From Nemertoderma westbladi (lineage: Eukaryota; Xenacoelomorpha; Nemertodermatida; Nemertodermatidae): a DNA stretch of 64,000 bases. Position numbers and translations under genes: made by a program. The notes under the pieces were generated by a model. That model worked only from the letters and a program-made list of their open reading frames with translations. It did no database searches and was not told where the DNA came from. Shown in pieces: positions 50,201 through 63,060 of this stretch (position 1 is its first letter; each line of letters opens with the position of its first letter). The stretch covers positions 1 through 64,000 of the forward strand of contig JAUCBJ010004630.1 in assembly GCA_032718475.1 (NCBI GenBank), read 5' to 3'.

Positions 50201-53200
50201 GCTCTATTTGCACTCACACAGATACTTTACACTGCCCCCACTTCGAGGCTTTATTTGCACTCACACAGATACTTTACACTGCCCCCACTTCGAGGCTTTA
50301 TTTGCACTCACACAGATACTTTACACTGCCCCCACTTCGAGGCTTTATTTGCACTCACACAGATACTTTACACTGCCCCCACTTCGAGGCTTTATTTACA
50401 CTCACACAGATACTTTACACTGCCCCCACTTCGAGGCTCTATTTGCACTCACACAGATACTTTACACTGCCCCCACTTCGAGGCTTTATTTACACTCACA
50501 CAGATAATTTACACTGCCCCCACTTCGAGGCTTTATTTACACTCACACAGATACTTTACACGAACCCCCTTCGATCGAGGCTTTATTTGCACTCACACAG
50601 ATACTTTACACTGCCCCCACTTCGAGGCTTTATTTGCACTCACACAGATACTTTATACTGCCCCCACTTCGAGGCTTTATTTACACTCACACAGATACTT
50701 TACACGAACCCCCTTCGATCGAGGCTTTATTTGCACTCACACAGATACTTTACACTGCCCCCACTTCGAGGCTTTATTTACACTCACACAGATACTTTAC
50801 ACGAACCCCCTTCGATCGAGGCTTTATTTGCACTCACACAGATACTTTACACGAACCCCCTTCGATCGAGGCTTTATTTGCACTCACACAGATACTTTAT
50901 ACTGCCCCCACTTCGAGGCTTTATTTGCACTCACACAGATACTTTACACTGCCCCCACTTCGAGGTTTTATTTGCACTCACACAGATACTTTACACTGCC
51001 CCCACTTCGAGGCTTTATTTACACTCACACAGATACTTTACACTGCCCCCACTTCGAGGCTTTATTTGCACTCACACAGATACTTTACACGAACCCCCTT
51101 CGATCGAGGCTTTATTTGCACTCACACAGATACTTTACACTGCCCCCACTTCGAGGCTTTATTTGCACTCACACAGATACTTTACACTGCCCCCACTTCG
51201 AGGTTTTATTTACACTCACACAGATACTTTACACTGCCCCCACTTCGAGGTTTTATTTGCACTCACACAGATACTTTACACTGCCCCCACTTCGAGGCTT
51301 TATTTACACTCACACAGAAACTTTACACTGCCCCCACTTCGAGGCTTTATTTGCACTCACACAGATACTTTACACTGCCCCCACTTCGAGGTTTTATTTA
51401 CACTCACACAGATACTTTACACTGCCCCCACTTCGAGGTTTTATTTACACTCACACAGATACTTTACACTGCCCCCACTTCGAGGCTTTATTTGCACTCA
51501 CACAGATACTTTACACTGCCCCCACTTCGAGGCTTTATTTACACTCACACAGATACTTTACACTGCCCCCACTTCGAGGCTTTATTTGCACTCACACAGA
51601 TACTTTACACTGCCCCCACTTCGAGGCTTTATTTGCACTCACACAGATACTTTACACTGCCCCCACTTCGAGGCTTTATTTGCACTCACACAGATACTTT
51701 ACACTGCCCCCACTTCGTGGCTTTATTTGCACTCACACAGATACTTTACACTGCCCCCACTTCGAGGTTTTATTTACACTCACACAGATACTTTACACTG
51801 CCCCCACTTCGAGGTTTTATTTGCACTCACACAGATACTTTACACTGCCCCCACTTCGAGGCTTTATTTACACTCACACAGATACTTTACACTGCCCCCA
51901 CTTCGAGGCTTTATTTGCACTCACACAGATACTTTACACTGCCCCCACTTCGAGGCTTTATTTGCACTCACACAGATACTTTACACTGCCCCCACTTCGA
52001 GGCTTTATTTGCACTCACACAGATACTTTACACTGCCCCCACTTCGTGGCTTTATTTGCACTCACACAGATACTTTACACTGCCCCCACTTCGAGGCTTT
52101 ATTTGCACTCACACAGATACTTTATACTGCCCCCACTTCGAGGCTTTATTTGCACTCACACAGATACTTTACACTGCCCCACTTCGAGACTTTATTTGCA
52201 CTCACACAGATACTTTACACTGCCCCCACTTCGAGGCTTTATTTACACTCACACAGATACTTTACACTGCCCCCACTTCGAGGCTTTATTTGCACTCACA
52301 CAGATACTTTACACGAACCCCCTTCGATCGAGGTTTTATTTACACTCACACAGATACTTTACACGAACCCCCTTCGATCGAGGCTTTATTTGCACTCACA
52401 CAGATACTTTACACTGCCCCCACTTCGAGGCTTTATTTACACTCACACAGATACTTTACACTGCCCCCACTTCGAGGCTTTATTTACACTCACACAGATA
52501 CTTTACACGAACCCCCTTCGATCGAGGCTTTATTTGCACTCACACAGATACTTTACACTGCCCCACTTCGAGACTTTATTTGCACTCACACAGATACTTT
52601 ACACTGCCCCCACTTCGAGGCTTTATTTACACTCACACAGATACTTTACACTGCCCCCACTTCGAGGCTTTATTTACACTCACACAGATACTTTACACGA
52701 ACCCCCTTCGATCGAGGCTTTATTTGCACTCACACAGATACTTTACACTGCCCCCACTTCGAGGCTTTATTTGCACTCACACAGATACTTTACACTGCCC
52801 CCACTTCGAGGCTTTATTTGCACTCACACAGATACTTTACACTGCCCCCACTTCGAGGCTTTATTTGCACTCACACAGATACTTTATACTGCCCCCACTT
52901 CGAGGCTTTATTTGCACTCACACAGATACTTTACACTGCCCCCACTTCGAGACTTTATTTACACTCACACAGATACTTTACACGAACCCCCTTCGATCGA
53001 GGTTTTATTTACACTCACACAGATACTTTACACTGCCCCCACTTCGAGGCTTTATTTACACTCACACAGATACTTTACACTGCCCCCACTTCGAGGCTTT
53101 ATTTGCACTCACACAGATACTTTACACGAACCCCCTTCGATCGAGGTTTTATTTACACTCACACAGATACTTTACACTGCCCCCACTTCGAGGCTTTATT

Positions 53201-56200
53201 TGCACTCACACAGATACTTTACACTGCCCCCACTTCGAGGCTTTATTTACACTCACACAGATACTTTACACGAACCCCCTTCGATCGAGGTTTTATTTAC
53301 ACTCACACAGATACTTTACACTGCCCCCACTTCGTGGCTTTATTTGCACTCACACAGATACTTTATACTGCCCCCACTTCGAGGCTTTATTTGCACTCAC
53401 ACAGATACTTTACACGAACCCCCTTCGATCGAGGTTTTATTTACACTCACACAGATACTTTACACTGCCCCCACTTCGAGGCTTTATTTGCACTCACACA
53501 GATACTTTACACTGCCCCCACTTCGAGGCTTTATTTACACTCACACAGATACTTTACACGAACCCCCTTCGATCGAGGTTTTATTTACACTCACACAGAT
53601 ACTTTACACTGCCCCCACTTCGTGGCTTTATTTGCACTCACACAGATACTTTACACTGCCCCCACTTCGAGGCTTTATTTGCACTCACACAGATACTTTA
53701 CACTGCCCCCACTTCGAGGCTTTATTTGCACTCACACAGATACTTTACACTGCCCCCACTTCGAGGCTTTATTTACACTCACACAGATACTTTCCCTTTC
53801 CCCACTTCGAGGCTTTATTTGCACTCACACAGATACTTTCCCTTTCCCCACTTCGAGGCTTTATTTGCACTCACACAGATACTTTACACTGCCCCCACTT
53901 CGAGGCTTTATTTGCACTCACACAGATACTTTACACTGCCCCCACTTCGAGGCTTTATTTGCACTCACACAGATACTTTACACTGCCCCCACTTCGAGGT
54001 TTTATTTGCACTCACACAGATACTTTACACTGCCCCCACTTCGAGGTTTTATTTACACTCACACAGATACTTTACACTGCCCCCACTTCGAGGCTTTATT
54101 TGCACTCACACAGATACTTTACACTGCCCCCACTTCGAGGCTTTATTTGCACTCACACAGATACTTTACACTGCCCCCACTTCGAGGCTTTATTTGCACT
54201 CACACAGATACTTTACACGAACCCCCTTCGATCGAGGTTTTATTTACACTCACACAGATACTTTACACTGCCCCCACTTCGAGGCTTTATTTGCACTCAC
54301 ACAGATACTTTACACTGCCCCCACTTCGTGGCTTTATTTGCACTCACACAGATACTTTACACTGCCCCCACTTCGAGGCTTTATTTACACTCACACAGAT
54401 ACTTTACACGAACCCCCTTCGATCGAGGTTTTATTTACACTCACACAGATACTTTACACTGCCCCCACTTCGTGGCTTTATTTGCACTCACACAGATACT
54501 TTATACTGCCCCCCCTTCGTGGCTTTATTTGCACTCACACAGATACTTTACACTGCCCCCACTTCGAGGCTTTATTTGCACTCACACAGATACTTTACAC
54601 TGCCCCCACTTCGAGGCTTTATTTACACTCACACAGATACTTTACACTGCCCCCACTTCGTGGCTTTATTTGCACTCACACAGATACTTTATACTGCCCC
54701 CCCTTCGTGGCTTTATTTGCACTCACACAGATACTTTACACTGCCCCCACTTCGAGGCTTTATTTGCACTCACACAGATACTTTACACTGCCCCCACTTC
54801 GTGGCTTTATTTGCACTCACACAGATACTTTATAATGCCCCCCCTTCGTGGCTTTATTTGCACTCACACAGATACTTTACACTGCCCCCACTTCGAGACT
54901 TTATTTGCACTCACACAGATACTTTACACTGCCCCCACTTCGAGGCTTTATTTGCACTCACACAGATACTTTACACTGCCCCCACTTCGAGGCTTTATTT
55001 ACACTCACACAGATACTTTACACTGCCCCCACTTCGTGGCTTTATTTGCACTCACACAGATACTTTATACTGCCCCCCCTTCGTGGCTTTATTTGCACTC
55101 ACACAGATACTTTACACTGCCCCCACTTCGAGGCTTTATTTGCACTCACACAGATACTTTACACTGCCCCCACTTCGTGGCTTTATTTGCACTCACACAG
55201 ATACTTTATACTGCCCCCCCTTCGTGGCTTTATTTGCACTCACACAGATACTTTACACTGCCCCCACTTCGAGACTTTATTTGCACTCACACAGATACTT
55301 TACACTGCCCCCACTTCGAGGCTTTATTTGCACTCACACAGATACTTTACACTGCCCCCACTTCGAGGCTTTATTTGCACTCACACAGATACTTTACACG
55401 AACCCCCTTCGATCGAGGCTTTATTTGCACTCACACAGATACTTTACACTGCCCCCACTTCGTGGCTTTATTTGCACTCACACAGATACTTTACACTGCC
55501 CCCCCTTCGAGGCTTTATTTGCACTCACACAGATACTTTACACGAACCCCCTTCGAGGCTTTATTTGCACTCACACAGATACTTTATACTGCCCCCACTT
55601 CGAGGCTTTATTTGCACTCACACAGATACTTTACACGAACCCCCTTCGATCGAGGTTTTATTTGCACTCACACAGATACTTTATACTGCCCCCACTTCGA
55701 GGCTTTATTTGCACTCACACAGATACTTTACACTGCCCCCACTTCGAGGCTTTATTTGCACTCACACAGATACTTTACACTGCCCCCACTTCGAGGCTTT
55801 ATTTGCACTCACACAGATACTTTACACTGCCCCCACTTCGAGGCTTTATTTGCACTCACACAGATACTTTACACTGCCCCCACTTCGAGGCTTTATTTGC
55901 ACTCACACAGATACTTTATACTGCCCCCACTTCGAGGCTTTATTTGCACTCACACAGATACTTTACACTGCCCCCACTTCGAGGCTTTATTTGCACTCAC
56001 ACAGATACTTTACACTGCCCCCACTTCGAGGCTTTATTTGCACTCACACAGATACTTTACACTGCCCCCACTTCGAGGCTTTATTTGCACTCACACAGAT
56101 ACTTTACACTGCCCCCACTTCGAGGCTTTATTTGCACTCACACAGATACTTTACACTGCCCCCACTTCGAGGCTTTATTTGCACTCACACAGATACTTTA

Positions 56201-58572
56201 CACTGCCCCCACTTCGAGGCTTTATTTGCACTCACACAGATACTTTACACGAACCCCCTTCGAGGCTTTATTTGCACTCACACAGATACTTTATACTGCC
56301 CCCACTTCGAGGCTTTATTTGCACTCACACAGATACTTTACACGAACCCCCTTCGATCGAGGTTTTATTTGCACTCACACAGATACTTTATACTGCCCCC
56401 ACTTCGAGGCTTTATTTGCACTCACACAGATACTTTACACGAACCCCCTTCGAGGCTTTATTTGCACTCACACAGATACTTTATACTGCCCCCACTTCGA
56501 GGCTTTATTTGCACTCACACAGATACTTTACACGAACCCCCTTCGAGGCTTTATTTGCACTCACACAGATACTTTACACTGCCCCCACTTCGAGGCTTTA
56601 TTTGCACTCACACAGATACTTTATACTGCCCCCACTTCGAGGCTTTATTTGCACTCACACAGATACTTTACACGAACCCCCTTCGATCGAGGTTTTATTT
56701 GCACTCACACAGATACTTTATACTGCCCCCACTTCGAGGCTTTATTTACACTCACACAGATACTTTACACTGCCCCCACTTCGAGGCTCTATTTGCACTC
56801 ACACAGATACTTTACACGAACCCCCTTCGAGGCTTTATTTGCACTCACACAGATACTTTACACTGCCCCCACTTCGAGGCTTTATTTACACTCACACAGA
56901 TACTTTACACTGCCCCCACTTCGAGGCTTTATTTGCACTCACACAGATACTTTACACTGCCCCCACTTCGAGGCTTTATTTGCACTCACACAGATACTTT
57001 ACACTGCCCCCCCTTCGTGGCTTTATTTACACTCACACAGATACTTTACACGAACCCCCTTCGATCGAGGTTTTATTTGCACTCACACAGATACTTTACA
57101 CGAACCCCCTTCGATCGAGGTTTTATTTGCACTCACACAGATACTTTACACTGCCCCCACTTCGAGGCTTTATTTGCACTCACACAGATACTTTACACTG
57201 CCCCCACTTCGAGGCTTTATTTGCACTCACACAGATACTTTACACGAACCCCCTTCGATCGAGGTTTTATTTGCACTCACACAGATACTTTACACGAACC
57301 CCCTTCGATCGAGGTTTTATTTGCACTCACACAGATACTTTACACTGCCCCCACTTCGAGGCTTTATTTGCACTCACACAGATACTTTACACTGCCCCCA
57401 CTTCGAGGCTTTATTTGCACTCACACAGATACTTTACACGAACCCCCTTCGATCGAGGTTTTATTTGCACTCACACAGATACTTTATACTGCCCCCACTT
57501 CGAGGCTTTATTTACACTCACACAGATACTTTACACTGCCCCCACTTCGAGGCTTTATTTACACTCACACAGATACTTTATACTGCCCCCACTTCGAGGC
57601 TTTATTTACACTCACACAGATACTTTATACTGCCCCCACTTCGAGGCTTTATTTACACTCACACAGATACTTTACACTGCCCCCACTTCGAGGCTTTATT
57701 TACACTCACACATATACTTTACACTGCCCCCACTTCGAGGCTTTATTTACACTCACACAGATACTTTACACTGCCCCCACTTCGAGGCTTTATTTGCACT
57801 CACACAGATACTTTACACGAACCCCCTTCGAGGCTTTATTTGCACTCACACAGATACTTTACACTGCCCCCACTTCGAGGCTTTATTTGCACTCACACAG
57901 ATACTTTACACGAACCCCCTTCGATCGAGGTTTTATTTGCACTCACACAGATACTTTACACGAACCCCCTTCGATCGAGGTTTTATTTGCACTCACACAG
58001 ATACTTTACACTGCCCCCACTTCGAGGCTTTATTTACACTCACACAGATACTTTACACTGCCCCCACTTCGAGGCTTTATTTGCACTCACACAGATACTT
58101 TACACTGCCCCCACTTCGAGGCTTTATTTGCACTCACACAGATACTTTACACGAACCCCCTTCGAGGCTTTATTTGCACTCACACAGATACTTTACACTG
58201 CCCCCACTTCGAGGCTTTATTTGCACTCACACAGATACTTTATACTGCCCCCACTTCGAGGCTTTATTTGCACTCACACAGATACTTTACACGAACCCCC
58301 TTCGAGGCTTTATTTGCACTCACACAGATACTTTACACTGCCCCCACTTCGAGGCTTTATTTGCACTCACACAGATACTTTATACTGCCCCCACTTCGAG
58401 GCTTTATTTGCACTCACACAGATACTTTACACTGTCCCCACTTCGAGGCTTTATTTACACTCACACAGATACTTTACACTGTCCCCACTTCGAGGCTTTA
58501 TTTACACTCACACAGATACTTTACACTGCCCCCACTTCGAGGCTCTATTTGCACTCACACAGATACTTTACA

Positions 58573-58900
58573 CGAACCCCCTTCGAGGCTTTATTTGCAC
58601 TCACACAGATACTTTACACTGCCCCCACTTCGAGACTTTATTTGCACTCACACAGATACTTTACACGAACCCCCTTCGAGGCTTTATTTGCACTCACACA
58701 GATACTTTACACTGCCCCCACTTCGAGACTTTATTTGCACTCACACAGATACTTTACACGAACCCCCTTCGAGGCTTTATTTGCACTCACACAGATACTT
58801 TACACTGCCCCCACTTCGAGACTTTATTTGCACTCACACAGATACTTTACACGAACCCCCTTCGAGGCTTTATTTGCACTCACACAGATACTTTACACTG
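58573..58900. repeat. 93-bp dimer block carrying the GAGAC variant
   Basis: CGAACCCCC recurs at 58573, 58666, 58759 and 58852, each 93 bp apart. The intervening A monomers carry CGAGACTTT. A similar run occurs at about 61690-62110. Confidence 0.85.
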
Positions 58901-61900
58901 CCCCCACTTCGAGGCTTTATTTGCACTCACACAGATACTTTATACTGCCCCCACTTCGAGGCTTTATTTGCACTCACACAGATACTTTACACGAACCCCC
59001 TTCGAGGCTTTATTTGCACTCACACAGATACTTTACACTGCCCCACTTCGAGGCTTTATTTGCACTCACACAGATACTTTACACTGCCCCCACTTCGAGG
59101 CTTTATTTGCACTCACACAGATACTTTACACTGCCCCCACTTCGAGGCTTTATTTGCACTCACACAGATACTTTATACTGCCCCCACTTCGAGGCTTTAT
59201 TTGCACTCACACAGATACTTTACACGAACCCCCTTCGAGGCTTTATTTGCACTCACACAGATACTTTACACTGCCCCACTTCGAGGCTTTATTTGCACTC
59301 ACACAGATACTTTACACGAACCCACTTCGAGGCTTTATTTGCACTCACACAGATACTTTATACTGCCCCCACTTCGAGGCTTTATTTGCACTCACACAGA
59401 TACTTTACACGAACCCCCTTCGAGGCTTTATTTGCACTCACACAGATACTTTATACTGCCCCCACTTCGAGGCTTTATTTGCACTCACACAGATACTTTA
59501 CACTGCCCCACTTCGAGGCTTTATTTGCACTCACACAGATACTTTACACTGCCCCACTTCGAGGCTTTATTTGCACTCACACAGATACTTTACACTGCCC
59601 CCACTTCGAGGCTTTATTTGCACTCACACAGATACTTTACACTGCCCCCACTTCGAGGCTTTATTTGCACTCACACAGATACTTTACACTGCCCCCACTT
59701 CGAGGCTTTATTTGCACTCACACAGATACTTTACACTGCCCCCACTTCGAGGCTTTATTTGCACTCACACAGATACTTTACACGAACCCACTTCGAGGCT
59801 TTATTTGCACTCACACAGATACTTTATACTGCCCCCACTTCGAGGCTTTATTTGCACTCACACAGATACTTTACACTGCCCCACTTCGAGGCTTTATTTG
59901 CACTCACACAGATACTTTACACTGCCCCCACTTCGAGGCTTTATTTGCACTCACACAGATACTTTACACTGCCCCCACTTCGAGGCTTTATTTGCACTCA
60001 CACAGATACTTTATACTGCCCCCACTTCGAGGCTTTATTTGCACTCACACAGATACTTTACACGAACCCCCTTCGAGGCTTTATTTGCACTCACACAGAT
60101 ACTTTACACTGCCCCACTTCGAGGCTATATTTGCACTCACACAGATACTTTACACGAACCCACTTCGAGGCTTTATTTGCACTCACACAGATACTTTATA
60201 CTGCCCCCACTTCGAGGCTTTATTTGCACTCACACAGATACTTTACACGAACCCCCTTCGATCGAGGTTTTATTTGCACTCACACAGATACTTTATACTG
60301 CCCCCACTTCGAGGCTTTATTTACACTCACACAGATACTTTACACTGCCCCCACTTCGAGGCTCTATTTGCACTCACACAGATACTTTACACGAACCCCC
60401 TTCGAGGCTTTATTTGCACTCACACAGATACTTTACACTGCCCCCACTTCGAGGCTTTATTTGCACTCACACAGATACTTTACACGAACCCCCTTCGATC
60501 GAGGTTTTATTTGCACTCACACAGATACTTTACACGAACCCCCTTCGATCGAGGTTTTATTTGCACTCACACAGATACTTTACACTGCCCCCACTTCGAG
60601 GCTTTATTTGCACTCACACAGATACTTTACACTGCCCCCACTTCGAGGCTTTATTTGCACTCACACAGATACTTTACACGAACCCCCTTCGATCGAGGTT
60701 TTATTTGCACTCACACAGATACTTTATACTGCCCCCACTTCGAGGCTTTATTTACACTCACACAGATACTTTACACTGCCCCCACTTCGAGGCTCTATTT
60801 GCACTCACACAGATACTTTACACGAACCCCCTTCGAGGCTTTATTTGCACTCACACAGATACTTTACACTGCCCCCACTTCGAGGCTTTATTTGCACTCA
60901 CACAGATACTTTACACTGCCCCCACTTCGAGGCTTTATTTGCACTCACACAGATACTTTACACGAACCCCCTTCGAGGCTTTATTTGCACTCACACAGAT
61001 ACTTTACACTGCCCCACTTCGAGACTTTATTTGCACTCACACAGATACTTTACACTGCCCCCACTTCGAGGCTTTATTTGCACTCACACAGATACTTTAC
61101 ACGAACCCCCTTCGAGGCTTTATTTGCACTCACACAGATACTTTACACTGCCCCCACTTCGAGGCTTTATTTGCACTCACACAGATACTTTATACTGCCC
61201 CCACTTCGAGGCTTTATTTGCACTCACACAGATACTTTACACGAACCCCCTTCGAGGCTTTATTTGCACTCACACAGATACTTTACACTGCCCCCACTTC
61301 GAGGCTTTATTTGCACTCACACAGATACTTTATACTGCCCCCACTTCGAGGCTTTATTTGCACTCACACAGATACTTTACACGAACCCCCTTCGAGGCTT
61401 TATTTGCACTCACACAGATACTTTACACGAACCCACTTCGAGGCTTTATTTGCACTCACACAGATACTTTACACTGCCCCACTTCGAGGCTTTATTTGCA
61501 CTCACACAGATACTTTACACGAACCCACTTCGAGGCTTTATTTGCACTCACACAGATACTTTACACGAACCCACTTCGAGGCTTTATTTGCACTCACACA
61601 GATACTTTACACTGCCCCACTTCGAGGCTTTATTTGCACTCACACAGATACTTTACACGAACCCACTTCGAGGCTTTATTTGCACTCACACAGATACTTT
61701 ACACTGCCCCCACTTCGAGACTTTATTTGCACTCACACAGATACTTTACACGAACCCCCTTCGAGGCTTTATTTGCACTCACACAGATACTTTACACTGC
61801 CCCCACTTCGAGACTTTATTTGCACTCACACAGATACTTTACACGAACCCCCTTCGAGGCTTTATTTGCACTCACACAGATACTTTACACTGCCCCCACT

Positions 61901-63060
61901 TCGAGACTTTATTTGCACTCACACAGATACTTTACACGAACCCCCTTCGAGGCTTTATTTGCACTCACACAGATACTTTATACTGCCCCCACTTCGAGGC
62001 TTTATTTGCACTCACACAGATACTTTACACGAACCCCCTTCGAGGCTTTATTTGCACTCACACAGATACTTTACACTGCCCCCACTTCGAGACTTTATTT
62101 GCACTCACACAGATACTTTACACGAACCCCCTTCGATCGAGGCTTTATTTGCACTCACACAGATACTTTACACTGCCCCCACTTCGAGGCTCTATTTGCA
62201 CTCACACAGATACTTTACACGAACCCCCTTCGAGGCTTTATTTGCACTCACACAGATACTTTACACTGCCCCCACTTCGAGGCTTTATTTGCACTCACAC
62301 AGATACTTTACACTGCCCCCACTTCGAGGCTTTATTTACACTCACACAGATACTTTACACTGCCCCCACTTCGAGGCTCTATTTGCACTCACACAGATAC
62401 TTTACACGAACCCCCTTCGAGGCTTTATTTACACTCACACAGATACTTTACACTGCCCCCTTCGATCGAGGCTTTATTTGCACTCACACAGATACTTTAC
62501 ACTGCCCCCACTTCGAGGCTTTATTTGCACTCACACAGATACTTTACACTGCCCCCACTTCGAGGCTCTATTTGCACTCACACAGATACTTTACACGAAC
62601 CCCCTTCGATCGAGGCTTTATTTGCACTCACACAGATACTTTACACTGCCCCCACTTCGAGGCTCTATTTACACTCACACAGATACTTTACACTGCCCCC
62701 ACTTCGAGGCTTTATTTACACTCACACAGATACTTTACACTGCCCCCACTTCGAGGCTCTATTTGCACTCACACAGATACTTTACACTGCCCCCACTTCG
62801 AGGCTTTATTTACACTCACACATATACTTTACACTGCCCCCACTTCGAGGCTTTATTTACACTCACACAGATACTTTATACTGCCCCCACTTCGAGGCTT
62901 TATTTACACTCACACATATACTTTACACTGCCCCCACTTCGAGGCTTTATTTACACTCACACAGATACTTTACACTGCCCCCACTTCGAGGCTTTATTTG
63001 CACTCACACAGATACTTTACACGAACCCCCTTCGAGGCTTTATTTACACTCACACAGATA

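Noticed and set aside
27687-50507. A 7,606-codon + strand frame (and other giant frames within 23-55 kb) as a repetitive protein gene
   Set aside because: Starts at TTG with no ATG, all three overlapping frames are open at once, no exon or promoter precedes it, and monomer lengths (46, 47, 50) shift frame constantly. Explained by a stop-free satellite monomer.
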